From: a virus
DNA length: 56,400 nucleotides
Virus record (IMG/VR): IMGVR_UViG_3300020121_000067
Span: 1 to 56,400 of that record
Strand: one strand, 5' to 3'
Positions within the stretch are counted from its first letter, which is position 1; each line of letters opens with the position of its first letter. The position numbers and the translations under genes were made by a program. The notes under the pieces are model-generated. The model had not been told where the DNA came from. It ran no database searches and saw only the letters and a list, made by a program, of their open reading frames with translations. Shown piece after piece: positions 38,565 through 46,496 of this stretch.

Positions 38565-41500
38565 GCCATCGCCACAAGCCGCAGTCGTGTGTTGGCTGTC
38601 CGTGTCATGACCATGGGAACGATTTCTCCGCCGTGGAAGGCACAGGCTCAAGCGGAGTTATGTTCGTTGGCGAGGGCAGCGGAGAACATGAGCAGCTGGA
38701 TCAGCTTCCATTTCGACCCTATGCTCCCAGTGGAGCTGTGCTAGAACGCTGCCTGCGGAGAATGGGACTGGACAGGAAGCAGTTCTCCATCACCAACTGC
38801 ATTCGCTGCCGGCCGCGGAAGAACTGGTTAGAGTCGGCGCCGTGGGAATACTCCGCGCTCCGCCAGTGCAGGCCGAACCTCGACTCTGCGATTGCGCAGT
38901 ACCGTCCGAGGTGCATTGTCGCTCTCGGAGGAGTGGCGCTGCGGGAGCTGACCGGGGAGGCTGGCGAGGCGAGGGGGGTAACGCATCTTGCGGGCTACAT
39001 CATGCCATTAGCATCACAGACATCAGAACACTCAGTAACCTCGCCAGATGATGCGCCTTGGGCCACTAAGCGAATTCCAAACGTAGGAGCCATTCCAACT
39101 ATCGCTAATTTCCATCCAAGCTACCTCCGCCGGGGCAAGGCCTCGCACCAGGGAGTGTTCTCGCGGATCATCCAGCGGGGGCTGGTGGTCGCATCAGGCA
39201 GGGATAGGAATTACATGTGGGGGGTCGATCCTGATGACTCGGCGACATGGCAGCAGCCGGACGGATCACGCTTGCAATACTGGACTCACCCCACGATGGA
39301 CCAGGCGCGGTCAGTGTTGCGCTACCTCGAAGACAATCCCAATCTCCCGGTGGCCAAGGACATCGAAACCAGTGAATCATCATCGCTGGATGAGGACGCT
39401 CGGGAGGGATTCAGCGACACCGAGGTGCGACTGTTCCAGCTTAGCTACCAGCCCGGGACCGGGATAGCGATTCCCTACACGGGAGAGTTCAAAGACATCG
39501 TGAGACGAATGCTGCATCTCAGGAACCCGTTCTATGGTCACAACTGGGACAACTTCGATCATAAGGTGTTGCGCGCAGCCGCGGCACGTGAGGGATGGAC
39601 GTATGCGCCAACACAACGATGCTTCGACACGCTTGATATGTATCATCATTGGCAGCCTGACCTACCTGCTCATCTCCAGTTTTGCTCTAGCTTTATCAAT
39701 TTTCCTTTCCCTTGGAAGCATCTGGCCGCTACTAATATTGAGTTCTATGGTATTTGTGACGTGGATGCTGATTTACAACTTGGACAATTTCTTGAACGGA
39801 CGTTGAAAAAGGACAATTTATGGGGATCAGGCAATGAATATTCCCTGACCACGGGCTACACCGGACAGGAGCGCGAAGTCCGGCCAGTGCTGGCTGCGAT
39901 GGAGGATCGCGGGGTGCCGATTGATGACGCGGCGAGGATCAGGCTGGGAGCGGAGTTCGAGGCCGCACAGCGGGAACTTGGCGCTGCATTGCTACCGAGG
40001 TTCCCGGAGTCGGCGAAAAAACTGGATCCCTACAAGACATTCCCGCCGGAGTTGAAAAAGCTGCCCGAGGCTGAATGGTCGAAGCTGTTCCGGGAGCCTG
40101 ACAAGTGGAAATGCAAATGTGGTCGTGAGAACAAGATGGATGCTCTTGCCTGTGGGAAGTGCGCACGGTCGCAGGACGATGGAAAGATAAAAGCTGGGAA
40201 GTGGTATCGCTACGGCCAGCGTGAGGTGGATGAGGCAGGGCTGGACGCTGGAGGGGAACCCACGCTGGTGAAGGCACTCCGCTGGTGCTACATCCCGGAG
40301 TTCAATCCTAACTCCGGCAAGATGCTCATCGAATATATGAAGGCGATGGGGCATAAGGTTCCTAAGTCCAAGATCGAGGACGATGAAGGCAACCAGAAAG
40401 ACACCACCGCGGCGAAGGAACTCCAGCGCCTGGCAGTGAAGACCAATGATGACTTTTACCTGAAGGTGATCGAGTACCGCGGGCTGACGAAGCTGCGCGG
40501 AACCTATGTCGATGGCTTTCGTCCGGGGAGCGATGGCCGGGTGCATACGACGTTCACGTTTCAAACGGCGATTGCGCAACTCTCGGCCAGGAATCCGAAC
40601 ACAACTAACATTCCTAAGCTCAAGCCCACTCCCGCGCTGGCCAAGGCCATCCGGGGCATGGTACGTGCGGACGATGGCTGTGTGTTGGCTGAGGTGGATT
40701 TCAAGTCCTGCCACGTGATCACGCTGGGGCTGCTGGCCAATGATCCAATTTACACGCGTCTTGGCAGGTTGGACATTCATAGCGCTGTGGCTGGCCATTT
40801 CCTTGGACACTGGAACCTGAAGGAGATTATCAATGAAACGGATGAACAACTCCTTGCTAGATTTAAATGGCTTAAGAGCGACCCGGAACGCAAGCGTGTC
40901 CGCGATGACCAGGCCAAGCATGCAATCCTCGGAATCGGAAATGGACTCCGCGCGAAGGGACTATTTGAACGATATATGGAGTCGTTTCCGCCGCGAACGT
41001 GTCCATCCTGTGGAGGAACCACTAGAGTCGCTGGCGTCCGAGGACTTAAGAGATGTCCTATGTGCGGAGGAACTGGACGGCAGTCTGGATTAGGCATCGC
41101 GGATTCAATTTTGTCAATGTGCGAGGAAGACCTGTTCGGTGCGGTGTTTATATATCAGGAGGAGCAGCGCAAGGAAGCACATGAGACACAACGCCTGCGT
41201 ACCCCCTTCGGTCATCAGCGGAGGTTCTACGAGGTCTATCGCTGGGATGGTCGCAAGGGGATCTGGTCGCACGGTGATCAGGCAGAGGAGGCAGTCGCTT
41301 ATCGCCTTGCCAACACGGCTCATGCTCATATGCGAGAGGTTATGAAGGAGCTGGCGCAGCAGGGGCTGGATGAGAAGTATGGCCTGTTCAACATGGTACA
41401 CGACTCGCTGATGTTCCACTTCCCGGAAGCGTTACTGGAGTCATTCCCCCGGGAGGTGTTCCCGGTGATGACCGCCGAGTCCAAGGTCATGCTGGGACTG

Positions 41501-41620
41501 TGGCTGGGAGTGGAAGGTAGCTGGGGTAAACGATGGTCAGAGATGAAAGACTTGGAGACTCCCACGGTGAATCCTGCTACACTGCCCGCAATGGAGGCCA
41601 CCACTGCATGTGTTGTGTAG
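38561..41620 (+). CDS. UDG-exonuclease-PolA fusion DNA polymerase with two zinc inserts
   Basis: Encodes 1019 residues from GTG at 38561. Residues 1-200 are a family-4-type uracil-DNA glycosylase: Cys10/13/83/103 for a 4Fe-4S cluster, GEGSGEHEQ (37-45) as motif A and HPSYLRR (His185) as motif B. Next a DEDD 3'-5' exonuclease with KDIET (Asp267, Glu269) and NFDHK (Asp333). The family A polymerase has motif A EVDFKSCH (Asp713; His718 in place of the steric-gate Glu), O-helix RDDQAKHAILGIGNG (Lys786) and motif C MVHDS (Asp948, Ser for Glu). Zinc ribbons are inserted at C518-C534 and C814-C835. It is the phage replicase, unless the altered residues change its job. Confidence 0.9.
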   Translation: MSHRHKPQSCVGCPCHDHGNDFSAVEGTGSSGVMFVGEGSGEHEQLDQLPFRPYAPSGAVLERCLRRMGLDRKQFSITNCIRCRPRKNWLESAPWEYSALRQCRPNLDSAIAQYRPRCIVALGGVALRELTGEAGEARGVTHLAGYIMPLASQTSEHSVTSPDDAPWATKRIPNVGAIPTIANFHPSYLRRGKASHQGVFSRIIQRGLVVASGRDRNYMWGVDPDDSATWQQPDGSRLQYWTHPTMDQARSVLRYLEDNPNLPVAKDIETSESSSLDEDAREGFSDTEVRLFQLSYQPGTGIAIPYTGEFKDIVRRMLHLRNPFYGHNWDNFDHKVLRAAAAREGWTYAPTQRCFDTLDMYHHWQPDLPAHLQFCSSFINFPFPWKHLAATNIEFYGICDVDADLQLGQFLERTLKKDNLWGSGNEYSLTTGYTGQEREVRPVLAAMEDRGVPIDDAARIRLGAEFEAAQRELGAALLPRFPESAKKLDPYKTFPPELKKLPEAEWSKLFREPDKWKCKCGRENKMDALACGKCARSQDDGKIKAGKWYRYGQREVDEAGLDAGGEPTLVKALRWCYIPEFNPNSGKMLIEYMKAMGHKVPKSKIEDDEGNQKDTTAAKELQRLAVKTNDDFYLKVIEYRGLTKLRGTYVDGFRPGSDGRVHTTFTFQTAIAQLSARNPNTTNIPKLKPTPALAKAIRGMVRADDGCVLAEVDFKSCHVITLGLLANDPIYTRLGRLDIHSAVAGHFLGHWNLKEIINETDEQLLARFKWLKSDPERKRVRDDQAKHAILGIGNGLRAKGLFERYMESFPPRTCPSCGGTTRVAGVRGLKRCPMCGGTGRQSGLGIADSILSMCEEDLFGAVFIYQEEQRKEAHETQRLRTPFGHQRRFYEVYRWDGRKGIWSHGDQAEEAVAYRLANTAHAHMREVMKELAQQGLDEKYGLFNMVHDSLMFHFPEALLESFPREVFPVMTAESKVMLGLWLGVEGSWGKRWSEMKDLETPTVNPATLPAMEATTACVV

Positions 41621-41808
41621 GAGTTCATTGCATACGCTGTCATTCACCGCTGGCGCCGGTGCTCTACGACGATGACGGAACCATGCTGGTGTGGATATGC
41701 GGATGTCTGGCTTTGGGGTCATTTAATGATCGTCCTCGCGTAACCGCGAGATATTGGGACAAGAACGGCCCCGCTCCGGCGTGGCTGTTAGAGGAGGCAT
41801 CAATATGA
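41608..41808 (+). CDS. Zinc-ribbon protein, 66 aa
   Basis: Best start ATG at 41608 with GGAGGCC before it, inside the end of the polymerase frame. CIRCH and CGCL give a zinc ribbon. Overlaps the endolysin start by four bases. Often found near phage lysis genes as a hypothetical; unknown. Confidence 0.6.
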   Translation: MCCVGVHCIRCHSPLAPVLYDDDGTMLVWICGCLALGSFNDRPRVTARYWDKNGPAPAWLLEEASI

Positions 41809-42260
41809 TAGACACCAAGGGATTTCTAGCTAAGTGTAAACAGGCCGCGATGAACCTGGGCCTGAGCTGGCCGGGGTACGTGGCTGCTGAGGCTGCGCTG
41901 GAATCGCGCTATGGAACGTCGCAGCTGGCCGTTCAAGCCATGAACCTCTTCGGCATGAAAATGCACAAAGGTACTCCAATCGAGGACACGCTGGCCCTCC
42001 CCACGAAGGAGTTTATCAATGGCCAGTGGATATCCACCGTGGCTCATTGGATGAAATACCCTGACTGGGAGGCGTGCCTACGCGACCGCCAAGCCACGCT
42101 CCTGCGACTGGCTCCTACGTATCCCAGCTATCAGGCCGCGTTAGATGCGAGTGATGGAGAGACCTTCGTGCGGGAAGTGTCATCCACGTGGAGCACCGAT
42201 CCCCATCGCGCGGACAAGGTTCTGGAGATTTACAACGAGAACCAGGATGTGCTGGCCTAA
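41805..42260 (+). CDS. Endolysin, GH73 (FlgJ/LytD-type) N-acetylglucosaminidase
   Basis: Encodes 151 residues from ATG at 41805 behind TAGAGGAGGCATCAAT. GYVAAEAALESRYGTSQLAV places catalytic Glu33 in the AALESxxG motif; MNLFGMK, HWMKYPDWEACLRDRQA and STDPHRADKVLEIY match the rest of GH73. It cuts the glycan chain of peptidoglycan. No signal peptide, so release needs the membrane protein encoded at 42703-43071 or another holin. No cell-wall binding domain. Confidence 0.9.
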   Translation: MIDTKGFLAKCKQAAMNLGLSWPGYVAAEAALESRYGTSQLAVQAMNLFGMKMHKGTPIEDTLALPTKEFINGQWISTVAHWMKYPDWEACLRDRQATLLRLAPTYPSYQAALDASDGETFVREVSSTWSTDPHRADKVLEIYNENQDVLA

Positions 42261-42263
42261 TTT

Positions 42264-42710
42264 ATGTACACAAAAACAGTTAGTTTAGAAGATCGCTTCT
42301 TGAGTAAGGTGTCGCCAGAGCCAAACACCGGATGCTGGCTATGGATGGCCAATGTTACTCCTAGCGGGTATGGGATGTTTCAAATTGGCAGCTATAAAAA
42401 TGGAAAAATGGTTCCGGCTCACAGGGTAAGCCATGAATTATTTAAGGGCCCGATACCTGAAGGTCTAGAGATAGATCATCTGTGTCGAACTCCAGCCTGC
42501 GTTAACCCAGATCACATCGAAGCCGTTACTCGACAGGTGAACATATTGAGAGGAACAAACACCTGTGCCATAAACGCAAGAAAAACGCATTGTACTAAAG
42601 GGCATGCTCTAATTGGAGATAATGTTCGTATCTGGAAGGGGTGGAGAATATGCATAAAGTGTAACTCCATGAGGGGTAGGAAATTCCGGGAGAGGATGAG
42701 AAATGAATAA
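42264..42710 (+). CDS. HNH endonuclease (HNH_3 type), likely homing gene
   Basis: Encodes 148 residues from ATG at 42264; no good ribosome site. CWLWMANVTPSGYG, APAHRVSHELF-type helix (PAHRVSHELFKGPIPEGLEI) and DHLCRTPACVNPDHIE form the ββα-metal HNH core, followed by a CTKGHALIGDN zinc-like close and a basic end. The gene is AT-richer than the lysis genes it separates, which points to a later insertion. Confidence 0.85.
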   Translation: MYTKTVSLEDRFLSKVSPEPNTGCWLWMANVTPSGYGMFQIGSYKNGKMVPAHRVSHELFKGPIPEGLEIDHLCRTPACVNPDHIEAVTRQVNILRGTNTCAINARKTHCTKGHALIGDNVRIWKGWRICIKCNSMRGRKFRERMRNE

Positions 42711-43071
42711 TTTTGTCGATCAACAACTGCCCATCGGACTGGTACTCGTGTTTGTGCAGAACTGGCTCAAGCAGCAGTCTTGGTTCCCTTGGCTGAACTA
42801 CCAATCCACCAAGGCCAATCACGCGTTCGCGATCATCACCACTGGCCTCGCCACGTTCGGCGTTCACATCTCTCACACCGGGACATTCGTCTCGGGAGGC
42901 TCCGTCCTGCTGACCTTCCCCGCCGGAACGGTGATGCTGGCAGGGCTGTGGCACTGGATACAGCAGTATGCCGTGACCAAGGGAGTGTACACGGGACTGC
43001 AATCGCAGTTGAATCCGCCAGCCGCGCAACAGCCAGCAGCGGTGGTTGAGACTAAGGATTTGAAGAAATGA
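42703..43071 (+). CDS. Membrane protein in the lysis module, candidate holin
   Basis: Encodes 122 residues from ATG at 42703, coupled to the HNH stop by overlap. Two or three hydrophobic stretches (QLPIGLVLVFVQNWL, AFAIITTGLATFGV, LTFPAGTVMLAGLWHW) and a Pro/Ala/Gln-rich charged tail. Position after the endolysin and the membrane spans suit a holin, but no family motif was seen. Confidence 0.65.
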   Translation: MNNFVDQQLPIGLVLVFVQNWLKQQSWFPWLNYQSTKANHAFAIITTGLATFGVHISHTGTFVSGGSVLLTFPAGTVMLAGLWHWIQQYAVTKGVYTGLQSQLNPPAAQQPAAVVETKDLKK

Positions 43072-43514
43072 GCGGAGCCGCATACAACACGGGCAACTCT
43101 AAACAGGATTACGAGACTCCACTTGATTTCATCGCAGCAGCAGAGAAGCGATTCGGCAAGCTGGACTTGGATCTGGCGGCTAGGGATGACAACAAAAAAG
43201 CTCCTGCTTATTTATCAGACTCACTCAACACAGACTGGCCTACAGATAAATTGTGTTGGCTCAATCCACCATTTGCACGAGTCGAACCGTGGGCGAGGAA
43301 GTGCCATGAGTCGGGCTCCAAAGTGTTGTTCCTCGTCCCTGCTAGCACCGGATCAAAGTGGTTCATCGACTACGTATTCATGAAATCGCTGGTGCTGTTT
43401 CTGTACCCGCGCATTCCATTCGATAAGACTCGGCCCAAATGGGGATTTCCTAAGGACTGCATACTGGCAGTCTACGGAGGCACCCCCGGATTTGAAACTT
43501 GGAAATGGAAATAA
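43068..43514 (+). CDS. Phage Dam-type N6-adenine methyltransferase
   Basis: Encodes 148 residues from ATG at 43068 overlapping the previous TGA. It opens with DYETPLDFIAAAEKRFGKLD, then LDLAARDDNKK, WLNPPF (motif IV, N-P-P-F) and VLFLVPASTGSKWF, the usual order of the short phage Dam family. It would add m6A, probably to evade restriction. Its place in the lysis module is unusual but seen in other phages. Confidence 0.88.
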   Translation: MSGAAYNTGNSKQDYETPLDFIAAAEKRFGKLDLDLAARDDNKKAPAYLSDSLNTDWPTDKLCWLNPPFARVEPWARKCHESGSKVLFLVPASTGSKWFIDYVFMKSLVLFLYPRIPFDKTRPKWGFPKDCILAVYGGTPGFETWKWK

Positions 43515-43527
43515 AGGAGATGAAAGC

Positions 43528-43905
43528 ATGATCCAACGCAAGCACTTACTCACTGTGATGCTGCCATTACTGGTTTTTTTAATGGCCATAACGGAAGCTA
43601 GCTGTCGTCACAACATCCACCCCGGAGCAATATCCAACGTGGATTCCAATGCCTACGACTCGCTGCTGGTGGCGCAGGCCGCGCTCGACGAGGGCAGGAA
43701 GATCATCGCCGAGAAGCCGGAGCAGTCTTACAAAGACGCCTTCAACAAGGCTGTGGCGGTCTACAACCAGGCCGAGGCTGACTGGCAGCTCTATCATTCA
43801 ACCAAGGATCCAGCCCTCGCCACGAAGCTGTCCGGCGAGATCGCCGATGTTATTAAATCCGTGGCTGACATGCGCACGGCATTCGGAAAGAAGGTGGGAC
43901 AATGA
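43528..43905 (+). CDS. Probable secreted lipoprotein, 125 aa
   Basis: Best start ATG at 43528 behind AAAGGAGATGAAAGC. Residues 7-20 (LLTVMLPLLVFLMAI) form a signal sequence, followed by TEASC with a lipobox-like Cys (Glu at -3 is unusual). The mature part is helical (QAALDEGRKIIAEKPEQSYK). It could be a spanin-type or surface-exclusion protein. Moderately supported. Confidence 0.65.
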   Translation: MIQRKHLLTVMLPLLVFLMAITEASCRHNIHPGAISNVDSNAYDSLLVAQAALDEGRKIIAEKPEQSYKDAFNKAVAVYNQAEADWQLYHSTKDPALATKLSGEIADVIKSVADMRTAFGKKVGQ

Positions 43906-44108
43906 ACCCAGCACTGACTAACTTGCTCAATATCCTGTCCATCGCGGCCGGTGCGGTAGCTGACACCGCCAGTGGGAAAGTCTCCGATGTCGGCGAGATC
44001 GCGGAGTACATCCTACGAATCGCCAACGCCAGCATCATGGCGTATGAGGCGCAAACCGGGAAGCCGATTGATCCGGCGCTGTTGAAGCCGGAAGCTCCGA
44101 TCACGTAG
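43902..44108 (+). CDS. Small helical protein, 68 aa
   Basis: ATG at 43902 overlaps the previous TGA. It is helical (MNPALTNLLNILSIAAGAVA, VGEIAEYILRIANASIMAYE), with a mildly hydrophobic start. It is the last gene of the plus arm before the terminator. Unknown. Confidence 0.7.
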   Translation: MNPALTNLLNILSIAAGAVADTASGKVSDVGEIAEYILRIANASIMAYEAQTGKPIDPALLKPEAPIT

Positions 44109-44140
44109 TCGCGGGGGAGTTGTAATGGGAAATTAAATCA

Positions 44141-44163
44141 GGGGCCAGTGGATGGCCCCTTTT
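44141..44163 (+). terminator. Rho-independent terminator at the convergence of the two arms
   Basis: GGGGCCA (44141-44147), loop GTGGA, TGGCCCC (44153-44159), then TTTT. It lies between the last plus-arm gene and the last minus-arm gene. On the minus strand the same stem is followed by TGATTTAATTT, so it may work weakly both ways. Confidence 0.85.
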
Positions 44164-44164
44164 A

Positions 44165-44287
44165 CTATGCAGCAGGTTTGGGCGGTGGAGGTGGCGGGTT
44201 CTTGGGCGGTTGTGGTTTTGACTCTTGCCAATTCGGCGGTTTTGGGGGTTGTGGGCCACCTTGATCATCTAATCTGTGCTGAAGCAT
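44165..44287 (-). CDS. Proline-rich small protein, 40 aa
   Basis: ATG at 44287 behind AAAAGGAGAATTAA opens 40 codons to TAG. The product is over half Pro/Lys/Asn/Gln (PPKPPNWQESKPQPPKNPPP). It resembles the Pro-rich part of outer-membrane spanins, but there is no lipobox Cys. It is the last gene of the minus arm. Confidence 0.55.
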   Translation of the reverse strand: MLQHRLDDQGGPQPPKPPNWQESKPQPPKNPPPPPPKPAA

Positions 44288-44606
44288 TTAATTCTCCTTT
44301 TCTGGGTCGATGGTAAGATATCACTCGCTTACATCCGTTCTTTTGCTCAAACAGCAGGTCAGCCAAGGTCTCTCCATATTTCCAGTCCACTGTCGAGTAG
44401 CATATCTTCGATGGAATGGGCTGCATGCGCGCAGGCTGAATGTCGAAGTCGGTGTTCGGTTGAGAGGGCGCCAGTATTAAAACATCTGAGTAGGGCACGA
44501 TGTTGCTGGCTAGCTGATGATCACGAATCCCGTACCCGGCCACGATTCCTGCGGCGAGTATCACTGGCATCCCGATCCACACCGTTACTTTCCCCCTGGG
44601 GCGCAT
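44265..44606 (-). CDS. Small membrane protein, 113 aa
   Basis: ATG at 44606 inside the 90-aa gene frame opens MRPRGKVTVWIGMPVILAAG and continues to 44265. One N-terminal membrane span, then a soluble part with two Cys (KICYSTVD, NGCKRV). It overlaps the 90-aa gene by 86 bases in another frame and has no clear ribosome site. It may be translated by coupling, or joined to the 90-aa product by a +1 shift. Confidence 0.6.
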   Translation of the reverse strand: MRPRGKVTVWIGMPVILAAGIVAGYGIRDHQLASNIVPYSDVLILAPSQPNTDFDIQPARMQPIPSKICYSTVDWKYGETLADLLFEQKNGCKRVISYHRPRKGELNASAQIR

Positions 44607-44793
44607 CGCCGGTATCGAGGTCACAGGCTCGCTTGAGCCGGGAGATGTCGTGATTGACGGACTCCTGCCAATCGGTGAAGGTCTTTCTCTGAAGGTCGTG
44701 AGCAGCCATAAAGCGTTGATAGTGATACTTGAAAACCCAAACGCATACGCCACCCATTCCCACCAGTATAGAGTTAAAAATGTCATGCCACAT
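44521..44793 (-). CDS. Small membrane protein, 90 aa
   Basis: ATG at 44793 behind AAAGGAAAGGCG. MWHDIFNSILVGMGGVCVWV is a single membrane span, then a helical stretch (MAAHDLQRKTFTDWQESVNH). The C-terminus after residue 63 reads poorly (DTRRRNRGRVRDS). The bases CCC CAG GGG GAA AGT lie near the point where the other frame becomes convincing, a possible slip site. Confidence 0.6.
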   Translation of the reverse strand: MWHDIFNSILVGMGGVCVWVFKYHYQRFMAAHDLQRKTFTDWQESVNHDISRLKRACDLDTGDAPQGESNGVDRDASDTRRRNRGRVRDS

Positions 44794-44859
44794 CGCCTTT
44801 CCTTCCCGCTACCTGAGTTACTTCTCCTTAGTTACCCACTGCGCGGGTACACTTGCTTC

Positions 44860-45252
44860 CTACTTATGAATCGCTGCATAGATGCCTATTAACACTAAAA
44901 CCAGTCCTGCTGCCGCCACCAGGAACCCCCAGCCCTGTTTGAGTCCCTGCCCGGTTCCTTCACCCTTTGTGACTCTATTTTCCAGCATTCCGATCCGGTC
45001 GATCAATGCCTGATGTGCTGATGTATATTCGGTACGCGGCAGGAATTTGACCTCCCGGTCATCCATCGCCTGCCGCCACTCATTTGCACTATCCCTCCAC
45101 TTCTCGGAGTTATATTCCGCCTTGTTGACCGCTGTCTCAGCCGATGTCAACGCTGTGGATACTGCCTCCTTCTGACCGTTTAGCAGGGCAGTGAAATGAA
45201 TGTACAGCGTCTCCAGAGTCCAACCGCTGGCACTCTTTGGCTCCGGCGTCAT
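44860..45252 (-). CDS. C-terminally anchored coiled-coil protein, 130 aa
   Basis: ATG at 45252 overlaps the previous TGA (ATGA). Helical coil (NGQKEAVSTALTSAETAVNK, HQALIDRIGMLENRVTKGEG) and a final membrane span (WGFLVAAAGLVLVLIGIYAA). This layout is common in phage lysis-associated membrane proteins. Function not proven. Confidence 0.7.
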   Translation of the reverse strand: MTPEPKSASGWTLETLYIHFTALLNGQKEAVSTALTSAETAVNKAEYNSEKWRDSANEWRQAMDDREVKFLPRTEYTSAHQALIDRIGMLENRVTKGEGTGQGLKQGWGFLVAAAGLVLVLIGIYAAIHK

Positions 45253-45401
45253 TCGTTCTTATTGGCAAAGTATATTCGATACTTCAACCGCGCCTTGCCA
45301 TCTCCATTTCTTTCCCATTCCACGCGGAACTTCAACCCATGAATGATACCCAATAGGAGGGATATGATGGTAACGTGTCCCACTTCCATCATGCTCATCA
45401 T
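45249..45401 (-). CDS. Small membrane protein, 50 aa
   Basis: ATG ATG at 45401 overlaps the TGA of the 293-aa gene and opens 50 codons. One hydrophobic stretch (VTIISLLLGIIHGL) then a charged tail (RVEWERNGDGKARLKYRIYF). Coupled on both sides; unknown. Confidence 0.55.
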   Translation of the reverse strand: MMSMMEVGHVTIISLLLGIIHGLKFRVEWERNGDGKARLKYRIYFANKNE

Positions 45402-46279
45402 GCGAAGGTCACAGTCAGGTTGTTGATCATTGCCTTGTACGGCTTCGCATCTCCAGTCGCGTCGAGCTGATACGCCGCGTTGCAGTACGGCTGGTTCGTC
45501 GTGCTCTGGCTCACGGGATGGCTGAAGGTCACAGGAGTCGCCACTCCGTCCACGATCACCTGCGTGAACTGCACCGTCTTGTCGTCGCAGGTTGCGTCCA
45601 GCTGGAGATGTGTAGGCTTCCCAGCGGTAACTGTCGCTTTCACTCCCAGCGGGATCCAGACTTTCTTCACGTAGTCGAATCCCCGGATGACCCAGCCTCC
45701 AGTGATCGGCAGGAGCTGCGGCCCAATGTTGATGACCACGCCATTGGATTTACGAATCTGGTAATCCAACTCCCCGGCCTGCACGTTCGCGAGAGGGTCG
45801 AATATGTAGTCACAGGAGATGGAGAAGTTCTTGGCTGTCTCCATGAGGGATTTCTGGTCTGAGGTCAGGGTGGAATACAGCCGGCGCAGGCAGTACACGT
45901 TGTCGGATTCACCACCTACCAGCTTTGTTGGCTTGAAGTCGGCGGTCGCGGGTGATCCCGGCACAATGGCCACGGTGCCGTGTGGTCCGGTCTTCGGCGA
46001 TCCAGGTGAACGCGCTTCGTACCACAGCGTCTCCGGCATCACGGACTGGATGTTCGAGATCGTAACCACCTTCGGAGCTGTAAGCTCTGCGATCTGCTGT
46101 TTCAGCGCGGCGATCTGCTGATCCTGCGCGTCGGCCAGCGCTGCCGCTGCCGTGGCGTCGTCAATGATCTTCTGAAATTCCGGTTTCACAAATTCCTTCT
46201 TCCTGCGCCCGTAGGGTATCTCTCCGTGACCGTTGCACCTCGGACACTTCCGCATCTTTTGTACGTTGACCCTGAGCAT
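45398..46279 (-). CDS. Tail-region protein with zinc knuckle and beta domain, 293 aa
   Basis: The frame starts at ATG 46279 (or ATG 46255). KCPRCNGHG near the start is half a DnaJ-type zinc site; a helical coil (ALADAQDQQIAALKQQIAEL) leads into a beta domain (VVTISNIQSVMPETLWYEAR to the end) of jelly-roll or laminin-G type. It follows the tailspike and a membrane protein. Possibly a receptor- or polysaccharide-binding protein. Function inferred from fold type only. Confidence 0.6.
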   Translation of the reverse strand: MLRVNVQKMRKCPRCNGHGEIPYGRRKKEFVKPEFQKIIDDATAAAALADAQDQQIAALKQQIAELTAPKVVTISNIQSVMPETLWYEARSPGSPKTGPHGTVAIVPGSPATADFKPTKLVGGESDNVYCLRRLYSTLTSDQKSLMETAKNFSISCDYIFDPLANVQAGELDYQIRKSNGVVINIGPQLLPITGGWVIRGFDYVKKVWIPLGVKATVTAGKPTHLQLDATCDDKTVQFTQVIVDGVATPVTFSHPVSQSTTNQPYCNAAYQLDATGDAKPYKAMINNLTVTFA

Positions 46280-46310
46280 GAGTATGTGAGCTGCTGCATT
46301 ATCTCACCCT

Positions 46311-46481
46311 TCACCCTTTGATGACGAACCCAAAGACGTGCCAGCCGAGGAGGAATATCAGGATTCCCAGCAACAGATGCCCACCGAACGGACGCCAGTT
46401 GCCGGGAGCGGGCTGGTACATCCAGCCTCCGAATAGAACCCACACGATGAACAGAAACCAGAACAACATGCTTATTGGCAT
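46311..46481 (-). CDS. Small two-span membrane protein, 56 aa, candidate holin
   Basis: ATG at 46481 behind AAAGGAGGCATCT, a strong site. MPISMLFWFLFIVWVLFGGW and LLLGILIFLLGWHVFGFVI are two membrane spans joined by a Pro/Gly loop. It lies between the tailspike gene and the 293-aa gene. Size and topology suit a small holin or antiholin. Confidence 0.65.
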   Translation of the reverse strand: MPISMLFWFLFIVWVLFGGWMYQPAPGNWRPFGGHLLLGILIFLLGWHVFGFVIKG

Positions 46482-46496
46482 AGATGCCTCCTTTTA

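Noticed and set aside
39992-40921. 309-codon minus-strand frame opposite the polymerase
   Set aside because: Antisense shadow; the plus frame has the exonuclease and PolA motifs.
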